From contig NZ_RYZH01000016.1 in NCBI RefSeq assembly GCF_003977685.1, positions 58,392-122,391 of the forward strand: DNA of 64,000 nucleotides, given 5' to 3'. The position numbers and the translations under genes were made by a program. Positions 53,679 through 61,425 of this stretch are shown in pieces (position 1 is the stretch's first letter; every line of letters begins with the position of its first letter). The notes under the pieces were generated by a model. It had not been told where the DNA came from. It ran no database searches and worked only from the letters and a program-made list of their open reading frames with translations. This DNA is from Tautonia sociabilis (GTDB lineage Bacteria; Planctomycetota; Planctomycetia; Isosphaerales; Isosphaeraceae).

Positions 53679-53870
53679 GCCGGCCGGGGTTCCACTTCGC
53701 GGACCACCTCTCCCATAGCCCGCGGAGGGAGACCCCGGCCGGCTCAGCCGGTGCGCCAACCCCCAGATCTCCAGGGGGGCCGGCATCGTGTAAGAGAGGG
53801 CGAGCGGGGGGGTCGTGCGAGGCAACCCGCTCGCCCTTTGGCGGTTGGCCCGCGGAAACGGGCCGTCGCC
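53679..53870. ncRNA. Candidate structured RNA: four consecutive stem-loops
   Basis: Four stable hairpins follow each other. H1 pairs 53679-53690 with 53732-53743 (12 bp) and contains an inner 8-bp stem CTTCGCGG/CCGCGGAG. H2 pairs GCCGG (53747-53751) with CCGGC (53780-53784) plus a CCCCC/GGGGG inner stem. H3 pairs AGGGCGAGCGGG (53797-53808) with 53826-53837 (12 bp) and runs into TTTG. H4 pairs 53840-53852 with 53859-53870. The density is far above neighbouring DNA. It lies in a 646-base gap with no gene. It does not show SRP, tmRNA or RNase P core motifs. Strand is undecided. Confidence 0.45.
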
Positions 53871-54227
53871 AGGGGGGTGGGATGATTCCGTTTCAAAGAG
53901 GATGACCGACGAACGCGGGCCATTCGTTTTGGCGTGCATCGCGGTCGCAAAGGAAGAGAAGCAAGGGCAGTGCCAAAGGTCCGATCCGGACTCCGAACGC
54001 GCTCGGTCATCCTCGGAGGGGATCGCGATAGGCCATGCGGCGCAGAATCTTAGGGCGCTCATTTTTTCTTGGGGCGTTTTCGACGATCGGGAACGACGAT
54101 CGGCTCCCGCCACGCGATCCTCACCGAGGACGCAAATCCAATGGGCACGATCGCCACTGCTTTCAGCACTCCGGGAGGCGGGGTCGAGCGCTCGGTGAGC
54201 CGAGCTCCGGCTCCAACGGCGATCGGC

Positions 54228-54255
54228 TTGTCGGGGGCCTGGGTTCCGGTACACT
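54228..54255 (+). promoter_or_regulatory. Promoter of yggS, apparently leaderless
   Basis: TTGTCG (54228-54233), 16-base spacer, TACACT (54250-54255), and only six bases to the ATG at 54262. Transcription would start at or next to the A of the start codon, so the message would lack a leader. No ribosome binding site is visible. Confidence 0.55.
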
Positions 54256-54261
54256 GACACC

Positions 54262-54972
54262 ATGATCGATCTCCATGATCGCCTCCGAGCCAACCTCGAC
54301 GGGGTCCGCTCCCGGATCGCCGAGGCCGCCCGCCGCGCCGGCCGGGAGCCGGGGGAGGTGCGGCTGGTCGCTGTGACCAAGAAGAACCCGGTCGAGCGGA
54401 TCCGGCCGCTGATCGAGGCGGGGCAGCTCGACCTCGGGGAGAACTTCCCGCAGGAGCTGTGGCGGAAAGCCGAGGAGCTCTCCGGCCGGCCGGAGCGGAT
54501 CCGGTGGCACCTGATCGGCCACCTCCAGACGAACAAGGCCAGGAGGACCGCTCCCCTGGTGCGGCTGATCCACTCGGTCGACTCGTTGAAGCTGCTCCGG
54601 CTGCTGGACGACCTGGCCGCCGACCTTCCCGAGCCGCCGGCGGTCTGCCTGCAGGCGAACTGCTCGGGAGAGCAGGCGAAGCACGGTTGGGCTCCCGGGG
54701 CGCTGCTGGAGGAGGCGGAGGCCATCGCCTCGTGCTCCCGGATCCCGATCGTCGGGTTGATGACCATGGCTGGGTTCGGCACGACGGACGAGGAGGCCAG
54801 GCCGGCGTTCGCCCTGCTCCGGGACCTGAGGGAGCGCCTCAGGGCCCGCACCGGGATGGCGCTGCCGGAGCTGTCGATGGGGATGTCGGGCGACTTCGAG
54901 GCGGCCATCGAGGAAGGGGCGACGCTGGTTCGGGTCGGCTCGGCGCTGTTCGAGGGGCTCGACTCGCCGTGA
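54262..54972 (+). CDS. yggS: YggS family PLP homeostasis protein
   Basis: A 236-residue alanine-racemase-fold protein. Landmarks: RLVAVTKKNPVERIRPLIEA (PLP lysine), GENFPQELWRKAEEL, WHLIGHLQTNKAR, LMTMAGFG, and SMGMSGDFEAAIEEGATLVR with VGSALFEG. YggS binds pyridoxal phosphate and balances its supply. Its stop overlaps the next gene by GTGA, giving the usual yggS-yggU order. Confidence 0.94.
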   Translation: MIDLHDRLRANLDGVRSRIAEAARRAGREPGEVRLVAVTKKNPVERIRPLIEAGQLDLGENFPQELWRKAEELSGRPERIRWHLIGHLQTNKARRTAPLVRLIHSVDSLKLLRLLDDLAADLPEPPAVCLQANCSGEQAKHGWAPGALLEEAEAIASCSRIPIVGLMTMAGFGTTDEEARPAFALLRDLRERLRARTGMALPELSMGMSGDFEAAIEEGATLVRVGSALFEGLDSP

Positions 54973-55268
54973 TCGAGCTGACCCCCCATGCCCAGGGCAC
55001 GGTGATCGCCGTGGCCGCCCAGCCGGGGGCGAAGCGGGCCGGCGTGCTGGGGGAGCGGAACGGGGCGCTGCGGCTGGCCGTGGCCGCCCCTCCCGACCAG
55101 GGGAAGGCGAACGCGGCCCTGGCGGACCTGCTGGCCGAGACGATCGGCTGCCGGGCGTCGGCCGTCCGGCTCCTGAGCGGTCCGACCCGCCGGCAGAAGC
55201 GGTTCCTGGTTGAGGGGCTTGGCCCGGACGAGGTCCGGGAGCGGCTTCGGCGGGCGCTTCCGGAGTGA
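54969..55268 (+). CDS. yggU: DUF167/YggU family protein
   Basis: A 99-residue protein from a GTG start that overlaps the yggS stop. Family features: VAAQPGAKRAGVLGE, LRLAVAAPPDQGKANAALAD, and VRLLSGPTRRQKRFLVEG. The function is unknown despite wide conservation and solved structures. Translational coupling to yggS is evident. Confidence 0.9.
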   Translation: MIELTPHAQGTVIAVAAQPGAKRAGVLGERNGALRLAVAAPPDQGKANAALADLLAETIGCRASAVRLLSGPTRRQKRFLVEGLGPDEVRERLRRALPE

Positions 55269-55300
55269 TCGGGGGCTGCCCGGATCGGGCCGGATCCCGG

Positions 55301-55306
55301 TACACT
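55301..55306 (+). promoter_or_regulatory. TACACT -10-like box before aroA
   Basis: CCGGTACACTGGG repeats the -10 context seen before yggS (54250), 47 bases ahead of the aroA ATG, so aroA probably has its own promoter inside the short gap after yggU. Confidence 0.4.
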
Positions 55307-55353
55307 GGGAGGCTCGACCGCCGTTGGACCCCCGCCCGAGCCGAGCCGATCCG

Positions 55354-56640
55354 ATGCCCGAGTACCCCGCCGAGCTGACCGTCTCTCCCCTGTCCCGACC
55401 CCCCCAGGCCAGGGTCCGAGTCCCCGGGTCCAAGAGCCTGACCAACCGGGCCCTGGTCGTCGCCGGTTTGGCCCGGGGCACGAGCACGCTGACCGGAGCG
55501 CTCGAGAGCGACGACACGAGGGTCATGGTCGACGGCCTCCGCCGCCTGGGCCTGGCGGTCGACCATGACCGGGAGGCCCGCACCATCGTTGTCGAGGGCC
55601 GGGGGCGGCACTTCCCGAGCCAGGAGGCGGAGCTGTTCGTCGGCAACTCGGGGACGACCCTGCGGTTCCTGACGGCGATGGTCTGCGTGGGCCGGGGGAC
55701 CTTCCGGCTGGACGGCGTGCCCCGGATGCGGGAGCGGCCGGTGGCCGACCTGCTGCTGGCGCTCAACCGGCTGGGGGCCGACGCCCGGAGCGAGCTGGGC
55801 ACCGGCTGCCCGCCGGTGGTCGTGCACGCCGACGGCCTGGACGGCGGCTACGCCGAGGTTCGCGGGGATGTCTCCAGCCAGTTTCTCAGTGGGTTGCTCA
55901 TGGCCCTGCCCTGTGCGAAGGGGCCGACGACGGTCGAGGTGATGGGAACGCTCGTCTCGAAGCCTTACATCGCGATGACACTGGAGGTGATGGCCGCCTT
56001 CGGTCGGAACATCAGCAACCGAGACTTCCGCCGGTTCAACGTCGAGCCGGCGCCGTACTCGGCCCGTACCTATATGATCGAGCCAGACGCCTCGGCCGCC
56101 TCCTATTTCTTCGCCGCCGCGGCGATCACCGGCGGATCGGTCACGGTGGAGGGGCTCGGGACCGGCAGCATTCAGGGGGACGTGGGCTTCTGCGACCTGC
56201 TGGAGCACATGGGCTGCTCGGTCGATCGGACAGCGGGGGCGATCACCGTGACGGGGGGTCGGCCGCTGGTGGGGATCGACGTGGACATGAACGCGATCAG
56301 CGACACCGTGATGACCCTCGCCGCCGTGGCCCTCTTCGCCGACGGGCCGACCCGGATCCGGAACGTGGCCCACATCCGGCACAAGGAGACCGACCGGATC
56401 GCCGCCCTGGCCACCGAGCTGAGGAAGCTGGGGGCCCAGGTCGACGAGCACCCCGACGGCCTGGTCATCCACCCCCCCCGGGCGATCTCCCCGGCCCGGA
56501 TCGCCACGTACGATGATCACCGCATGGCCATGTCCTTCGCCACGGTCGGCCTGAAGGCCGAGGGGGTCACGATCCTCGACCCCGGCTGCGTCGCCAAGAC
56601 CTACCCCGGCTTCTGGGACGACCTGGACGCCCTGCGCTGA
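55354..56640 (+). CDS. aroA: 3-phosphoshikimate 1-carboxyvinyltransferase (EPSP synthase)
   Basis: A 428-residue enzyme of the shikimate pathway; it joins shikimate-3-phosphate and phosphoenolpyruvate. Motifs: VRVPGSKSLTNRALVVAGLA (N-terminal Lys-Ser pair), LFVGNSGTTLRFLTAMV, RMRERPVADLLLALNRLGAD, DVSSQFLSGLLMALP, HKETDRIAALATELRKLGAQ, and DDHRMAMSFATVGL. Order and length are standard. It is convergent with the radical SAM gene, whose stop is only 17 bases from its own. Confidence 0.96.
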   Translation: MPEYPAELTVSPLSRPPQARVRVPGSKSLTNRALVVAGLARGTSTLTGALESDDTRVMVDGLRRLGLAVDHDREARTIVVEGRGRHFPSQEAELFVGNSGTTLRFLTAMVCVGRGTFRLDGVPRMRERPVADLLLALNRLGADARSELGTGCPPVVVHADGLDGGYAEVRGDVSSQFLSGLLMALPCAKGPTTVEVMGTLVSKPYIAMTLEVMAAFGRNISNRDFRRFNVEPAPYSARTYMIEPDASAASYFFAAAAITGGSVTVEGLGTGSIQGDVGFCDLLEHMGCSVDRTAGAITVTGGRPLVGIDVDMNAISDTVMTLAAVALFADGPTRIRNVAHIRHKETDRIAALATELRKLGAQVDEHPDGLVIHPPRAISPARIATYDDHRMAMSFATVGLKAEGVTILDPGCVAKTYPGFWDDLDALR

Positions 56641-56656
56641 TCGATCCTCCGTCCCC

Positions 56657-57766
56657 TCATCCCGGAGGGAGGCCCGTCCCAGAACCGGCTCCCGCGGGCG
56701 TCCCGAATCGGGAGGAGGAGCCGGCCCGAGCCGGCCGGGGGCGATCGGCGGCGGCGGGAGGAGCCGGAGGAGGATCGCCGCCGAGCCGGGGAAGATCCGG
56801 GTTCTGGCCGGGCCCGGTGCGGACGAGCAGGCCGGCCTCGGCTCCCCAGGAGAGGATGCGGGCCAGCCCTTCCCGACGGGAGGCCAGCGGCAGGTGCTTG
56901 GTGGCCCCCAGTTCCCCGAGGGAGAAGACGGGCCCCCCTTCGTACAGGTCGGCCAGGCGCTCGGCGTGCCCGATCGGCTCGAGGGCCGCCCGGAGCGTCG
57001 GCAGGAAGGCCGGCTGGAGGAAGGCGTAGTGCGCCAGCACGTCTTGGACGCCGATCCGACCCAGCTCCCGGAGCAAGGGCAGCAGGTTCTCCCGAGCGTC
57101 GGTCAGCCCGGCAATCAGCGGTTCGAGCCGGACCTCGACCGGAACGCCGGCCTCCAGCAGCGTCGCGATCCCCCGCAATCGCCGGAGGCCGGGAGGGGCC
57201 ATCGGCTCCAGCGCCCTGCTGAGCGATCGGCGGAGGGTCGCCACCCCCACCGCCGCCCGGGACAGTCCGGGGGCCGAGCCCAGCAGCCCGGCCACGTCCC
57301 GGGTGACTCGCCCTCGGGTCATCAACACGACCTCGATCCCCCGACCGAGCAACTCCTCGACGATCCGGAGCGTCGCCCGGCGGACCTCCCGCACGGGGGG
57401 AAGCGGATCGCTGCTCGGGCTCAGGACCACCCGGCGAGGAGGAGCCTCCATCGCGTCGATCGCCGGGCCGATCGCCTCGACGACCCGAGGGTCGAACAGC
57501 AGCCGGCCGGGGCCGGGATACCTCGGCGTGCCCCGGACATAACAGAAGGCGCAATCAAGGGCGCAGCCCGCCGTCAGGTCGATCCCGAACAGCCCCCCCC
57601 TCCCCGCCTCTCCCCGGGCCGGGCGCAGCAGCGGACCTCGCCGCCGAACCCGAGTTAGCCGGGGACGCCCCCGAGACGCCGGCTCGGCCAGGATCGCGAT
57701 CGCGGACGCGGACGCCGACGCGGACGGAGCCGGGGACAAGGCCTCGATTGTCGCTCCCTCGGTCAT
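56657..57766 (-). CDS. Radical SAM protein, SPL-like
   Basis: A 369-residue protein. The iron-sulfur site is CALDCAFCYVRG (Cys-x3-Cys-x2-Cys) after GLFGIDLTAG, as in spore photoproduct lyase-like radical SAM proteins; VVLSPSSDPLPPVREVRRAT and EVVLMTRGRVTRDVAGLLG continue the barrel. True SPL repairs a thymine dimer in spores; planctomycetes make no such spores, so the role is open (possibly another DNA or cofactor reaction). The N-terminus has a Ser-Ala repeat from a GCGGAC tract and the C-terminus is Pro/Ala-rich. Confidence 0.85.
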   Translation of the reverse strand: MTEGATIEALSPAPSASASASAIAILAEPASRGRPRLTRVRRRGPLLRPARGEAGRGGLFGIDLTAGCALDCAFCYVRGTPRYPGPGRLLFDPRVVEAIGPAIDAMEAPPRRVVLSPSSDPLPPVREVRRATLRIVEELLGRGIEVVLMTRGRVTRDVAGLLGSAPGLSRAAVGVATLRRSLSRALEPMAPPGLRRLRGIATLLEAGVPVEVRLEPLIAGLTDARENLLPLLRELGRIGVQDVLAHYAFLQPAFLPTLRAALEPIGHAERLADLYEGGPVFSLGELGATKHLPLASRREGLARILSWGAEAGLLVRTGPGQNPDLPRLGGDPPPAPPAAADRPRPARAGSSSRFGTPAGAGSGTGLPPG

Positions 57767-58017
57767 CGCTGGCCTCCTCTCGGAACCATCGCCTCCGGCT
57801 CGACTCGGCGAGAGCGGCCCGAGGTCCCTCCGACCTGGTCCCCGCTCCCGACGATCCGGCCGCGATCGGCTCCGGCAGGATGAGTGTACGGGCGCATTTT
57901 ACTGTTCGTTGGTACAGAAGACAACGGGCGACGCCGCCCGGACCCGGAGCGCGGCTCGGCTCCTCGCCGGGTTGGCTTTGGGACGGCGGGACGCATCGAG
58001 CCGAGGGGACGGCTCGG

Positions 58018-59370
58018 TCAACCGGTCGGATCGGAGGCTCGGAGCCGGTTTGGGCCCGGGTTGGAGGTCCGATCGGGTCGCATCCGGAAGGTCGGGAGCG
58101 CTCGAGGAGCGGTGTCGGCACGCTCGGGGAACGCGGCGGCGCCGCCGGGGTGATTGGGTCGGATCTGGTGTTGAGAACGGGACTTGGGCGATGGCGAGCA
58201 TCGCTCCTCGGGGCCCGGTTTGGCTTCGTTCCGATCCTCGGCGCCGGAGGATCGGGGCGCCGGGTCGGCGGCCCGCTCCGGGCTCGTCTCGGTCGAGGAG
58301 GGAGCCGCCGAGGGCGGCGACTCGCCTCGAGGACCGTCGCCGCCGGTGTCGGGGGCGACCGCCCGATCGGGTTCCGAACGTCGCATCGGCTCGGGGGCGC
58401 CGATCCGGACGAACCCCGGCGGCTCGGGGTCGGAATCGACCTCGCGCCACCACCCTCCCCCGACGGGAGCCCGGGGCGTCTCCCCGATCTCGGCCGCTTC
58501 CTTGGCGATCGCCAGCAGCTCCCGACGGCGACGATCGCGCAGGTTCAGGAAGAGCCGAATCGCCGCCATGCAGGCCCGGTCGGCCGCCGACTCGTACCGA
58601 TGCCGCAGCTGCCCCTCCTGCGACGTGTCGGCCGCCGCGGCGCGGCGGGCGACCGCGGCGCGCTCCGGCCCCTCGACCTCGCGCCACGAGGCGTCTCGGA
58701 GCGCCCGCAAGCGCTCGATCTGCCGAGCGATGACCGCGCGCAAGGCCGCTCGGGCCGCGTCCGGATCGACGGGGGGAGCGAATGCGTCGGCGGTCGGGTC
58801 CGGCCGCAACGCAGAGGGACCATACGCGCCCGATTGAGCGTGACCGACCGAGACAGCCAGCGTCCAGAGCATGCGGGCGTCCTCCCCCGCCTCGGGGTCG
58901 GGAGGCCCGCCAGGCAACCCGAGCATCGCCATCGCCCACGCCCGATCGCGCCCGTCCCAGCGCGAGCCCAGGCGAATCTGACTATCCAGCCGCCGCCAAT
59001 GCCGGATCAGCCAGTCGCAGCCGAACGCTGTCGCCTCCAGCTCCTCGATCACATTGACCGGATCGAGCAGCAACCGCTGCCCCAGCTTTCTCGCCGACGC
59101 CTGCTTCCGCCGATACCAGCGCCCGACCGCTTCCCGAGCCGCCGCCTCCCTCGCCTCCTGGTGGGCACGCTCGATCCGATCGAGCCGCACCGATAGGACG
59201 GCGGCTCGTTGAATCAAATGCTCCTCGACCACGTTGTCCGGGCCGGCCTCTCGGCGCCAGCGTTCGAGGATCTGCTCATAGGCGGTTCCTTCCTCCGTCC
59301 TCGGTCCCGTCGAAAGTTGCGCGTTCCGCCGGTTCGCCTCGATCCGCTTCCGCGAGATGCCGTCGCTCAT
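58018..59370 (-). CDS. STGPRT-type planctomycete protein of unknown function, internal segment missing
   Basis: A 450-residue protein starting ISRKRIEANRRNAQLSTGPR-TEEG. This opening marks a large family in planctomycetes and acidobacteria with a mostly helical body. Family members usually continue with a basic SRRNALKHGL-type stretch and tens of further residues; here TEEGTA passes directly to YEQILERWRREAGPDNVVEE, so that segment is absent. The middle is helical (AAVLSVRLDRIERAHQEARE), and the C-terminal 130 residues are Pro/Ser/Arg-rich and contain a NEAK string from the dispersed repeat at 58220. Function unknown; a mobile-element link has been suspected for the family. Confidence 0.75.
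   Translation of the reverse strand: MSDGISRKRIEANRRNAQLSTGPRTEEGTAYEQILERWRREAGPDNVVEEHLIQRAAVLSVRLDRIERAHQEAREAAAREAVGRWYRRKQASARKLGQRLLLDPVNVIEELEATAFGCDWLIRHWRRLDSQIRLGSRWDGRDRAWAMAMLGLPGGPPDPEAGEDARMLWTLAVSVGHAQSGAYGPSALRPDPTADAFAPPVDPDAARAALRAVIARQIERLRALRDASWREVEGPERAAVARRAAAADTSQEGQLRHRYESAADRACMAAIRLFLNLRDRRRRELLAIAKEAAEIGETPRAPVGGGWWREVDSDPEPPGFVRIGAPEPMRRSEPDRAVAPDTGGDGPRGESPPSAAPSSTETSPERAADPAPRSSGAEDRNEAKPGPEERCSPSPKSRSQHQIRPNHPGGAAAFPERADTAPRALPTFRMRPDRTSNPGPNRLRASDPTG
58220..58232 (-). repeat. NEPN-type dispersed repeat, copy 3
   Basis: Exact reverse complement of the 13 bases at 14425-14437, here inside the low-complexity C-terminal part of the 58018-59370 gene. Confidence 0.5.
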
Positions 59371-60032
59371 GATGCTCCCCCCGAGGTGTGCCTCAACGGA
59401 CTCCAGGGAATGAGAAGGTGCCGATCGCTCTGGCCCGTCCGCCGCGCCGCGCCGCACCGCGATCGCTCGGCGCGCACGGGCCCCTCAGCGACACCATCGG
59501 GGGAAGGGGGGTGGTCCAGTCTCAAAATCCGCCGACGGCGCCCCGAGCAAGTGCCCCTACACCGTGAGCGTATTCAAATGGCCACTGGCCACCTCTTGCA
59601 ATCGCTCATACACGGCATTAGTCTTGAGATGATCTGCTGGATCGCCCGACGCCTGTGGCGGCGGGGTGGCTGGGGTCGTGTCGACCCCAGACCTGGCCGC
59701 CTCCCGACGCTGGGGGGGGCAACACGATCCCAGCCTCCCCGCCGGCACGGTGCCGATCCGGATGCGGGAACTCCGATGGAGCACCCAGGAAACAATTGAC
59801 AAAAGAACGCAAATGCGATGAACTGAATTTGAATTTCGGAGCAAAAGAGAAAAGAAATCAAAGAACAGAAAACAATAATTGAGATAAACAATAATAAAAC
59901 AAATCGAAAAAAACAGAAATTTACAGATGTTCGTGCATTCGCTTCGTCCGCTGGAGAGGCCGGCGGGCAACCCTTTGAGAAGGGGCTCCCCGCGCGCCGG
60001 CCGGGCTCGGGGGGAGGGAGAGGGCTGGCGGA
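59371..60032. other. 662-base gap with a hairpin and an A-rich island, no gene seen
   Basis: The first part is G+C-rich and contains TGGGGTCG-TGT-CGACCCCA near 59671-59690 (8-bp stem). From about 59800 to 59930 the sequence turns sharply A-rich on the plus strand, unlike anything else in the window except 60720-60860. TTGACA occurs at 59804-59809, but no good -10 follows at the right distance. No open frame is convincing. Confidence 0.6.
59822..59865 (+). repeat. A-rich island repeat, left copy
   Basis: An imperfect direct repeat with 60726-60770: both begin ACTGAAT and pass through GAGCAAAAGAG-AAAAGAA (left) or GCAGAAGAGAGAAAAGAA (right) and (A)TCAA(A)GAA. The two copies enclose the DUF4265-like gene. 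Confidence 0.55.
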
Positions 60033-60581
60033 ATGAGCGGCGAGCGCCATCTTCTGCTTCTGATCGAATATCGGCAAGGACAACCGATCAAGGAACCTGT
60101 TCATGTCGATGAGATCAGCCCCGGGCGGTTTCGCCTGTGTGCGTCTCCGGGGCTGGTTCAGGGGATCGCGGCTGGAGACGAATTCCGGATGCTCGGGGAC
60201 GATGGAGCATTCGAGGTGATCCGGAGGGGTGGCAATCTCGCCGTGCAACTGTTCGCCCTCGAGCCGGTGGCGCCTTATCAGGAGGAGCTGGTCGCGCGGG
60301 TGGCTCGGCTGGGGGGAACGCTCGATGGAGCGATCGAGCGCGGTCTGGTGTTCACCGTGCCGGTCTCGGTCGGGTTCGCCGCCGTCGAGGAACTCTTCGA
60401 GGGTTGGGTGGCCGAACACGAGGGGTGGGAGTGGCTCTTCGGCAACGTGTATGATCCGGCCGACGGCGTCACTCCCCTGGGGTGGTGGGACGCCCCCCCC
60501 ACCGGGAGCCGAGACCATCCGCCCCCGCCTCGAGGCCTGCGTGCGCGCCTCGCGGCGATCTTCGGCCGCCGCGCCCACTGA
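60033..60581 (+). CDS. DUF4265-like protein between two A-rich islands
   Basis: A 182-residue protein. The body EPVHVDEISPGRFRLCASPG, then GIAAGDEFRMLGDDGAFEVI with RRGGNLAVQLFA, and a second half LGGTLDGAIERGLVFTVPVS with FAAVEELFEGW match the layout of DUF4265 proteins (VxxxxxGxyRLxxxPxxxxGlxxGDxxex). Function unknown; relatives are often found beside variable gene clusters, so an immunity-type role is possible but not shown. The C-terminus (PPPPRGLRARLAAIFGRRAH) is an added tail. Flanking DNA on both sides is strikingly A-rich. Confidence 0.65.
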   Translation: MSGERHLLLLIEYRQGQPIKEPVHVDEISPGRFRLCASPGLVQGIAAGDEFRMLGDDGAFEVIRRGGNLAVQLFALEPVAPYQEELVARVARLGGTLDGAIERGLVFTVPVSVGFAAVEELFEGWVAEHEGWEWLFGNVYDPADGVTPLGWWDAPPTGSRDHPPPPRGLRARLAAIFGRRAH

Positions 60582-60725
60582 GTGGCCCAGGCCGGGCCGG
60601 GCCGGCGGGCAACGATCCGCGCCCGATCCGGCCAAGACAGCCTTGCTTCCGGCGAGGCGATCCGGAGGGCCGGCGCGGCGGGAGCATTGAGGAATCGTCG
60701 AGGGGGGAGAGCGACGGGGAAGCGG

Positions 60726-60770
60726 ACTGAATCGAGCTTGGGCGCAGAAGAGAGAAAAGAATATCAAGAA
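60726..60770 (+). repeat. A-rich island repeat, right copy
   Basis: Right partner of 59822-59865, about 900 bases away in the same orientation. It opens an A-rich island that runs to about 60860, between the convergent DUF4265-like and SRAP-like genes, and fills most of the gap 60582-60896. Confidence 0.55.
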
Positions 60771-60896
60771 AAAATACAAAACACAAAGAACAAAACAAAA
60801 GATAAAATAACTATATTAAACTGAATAAGTATAAATGATATAACTAAATCACAATGAGATCGCATTCCGCAGGCTGGAGAAGGCAGGGGGGAAGGA

Positions 60897-61304
60897 TCAG
60901 ATGCGCTGGTCGATCAGGACGGGCATGCGGTCGGAGCCGGTCATGGTCTTGTAGTAGTGGCTGGCGGGTTCGCAGATCATGTAGCAGACGGCCCATCCGC
61001 GTTCGTCGGGGACGAGCAGGCCGCGGATGCCGGTTTCGATCAGGTACCAGACGCCGCGGCGTTCCAGGCCGAAGGAGGCGGGGATCTCGACCGGGATCGC
61101 GCCGCTGCCGCGCCAGCCGCCGTCGCGGATGGTCTGCTGCCAGGTCCAGCCGGTGCGGGGCAGGATGCGGCTTTGGCCCCGCCCGTTGCCCCAGCGGGCG
61201 ATTTGCAGCTGTCCGTCGCGCCAGATGGGCAGGCAGGGGGAGCGGTCGCGGAAGAGGAAGCGGTACTCCTCCTGGTCGCCGCGCCGGTAGAGGCGGCGAT
61301 CCAT
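60897..61304 (-). CDS. Compact SRAP-like protein divergent from a Y-family polymerase
   Basis: About 135 residues from the ATG at 61304 (a GTG at 61349 would add 15). The protein reads like a shortened SOS-response-associated (SRAP/HMCES) domain: PCLPIWRDGQLQIARWGN, GAIPVEIPASFGLERRGVWY, CEPASHYYKTMTGSDRMPVL. The last matches the SRAP motif A-N-x(n)-H-D-R-M-P. Key SRAP residues are changed: Met is followed by Asp, not the catalytic Cys2; the YEW glutamate is missing; and the HDRMP histidine is Ser (SDRMP). SRAP proteins crosslink to abasic sites. Pairing with a translesion polymerase supports a DNA-damage role, but the chemistry must differ. Confidence 0.6.
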   Translation of the reverse strand: MDRRLYRRGDQEEYRFLFRDRSPCLPIWRDGQLQIARWGNGRGQSRILPRTGWTWQQTIRDGGWRGSGAIPVEIPASFGLERRGVWYLIETGIRGLLVPDERGWAVCYMICEPASHYYKTMTGSDRMPVLIDQRI

Positions 61305-61390
61305 GCCAGGCCGCCCGGTCAATTCCGTGGGCAGTTCGCTCCTTGTCACGGCGATCCCGAGGCACACGGCCGCTCTGTCCGTCCTCCGCC

Positions 61391-61418
61391 TTGACTGACG
61401 TTTTGTCCAGAGTATGCT
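61391..61418 (+). promoter_or_regulatory. Promoter of the Y-family polymerase gene, apparently leaderless
   Basis: TTGACT (61391-61396), 16-base spacer, TATGCT (61413-61418), and seven bases to the ATG at 61426. The transcript would begin at the start codon. No LexA-type box that I recognise overlaps it, though the LexA site of this group is not known to me. Confidence 0.6.
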
Positions 61419-61425
61419 TTTGGCC

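Noticed and set aside
53679..53870. SRP RNA, tmRNA or RNase P RNA
   Set aside because: The stem-loop cluster has no GGAAGGAAGCAGCC-like SRP core, no tRNA-like ends and no GAGGAAAGTCC-type RNase P motif on either strand.
50685..55802. A 1,705-codon open frame on the minus strand across the ABC-F, phosphoesterase, yggS and aroA region
   Set aside because: It is antisense to five well-supported genes, has no domain, and long antisense frames without stops are expected at this base composition.
59574..60779. A 401-codon minus-strand frame spanning the two A-rich islands and the DUF4265-like gene
   Set aside because: Antisense to the DUF4265-like gene, with low-complexity Leu/Phe/Ser runs where it crosses the A-rich DNA and no domain.
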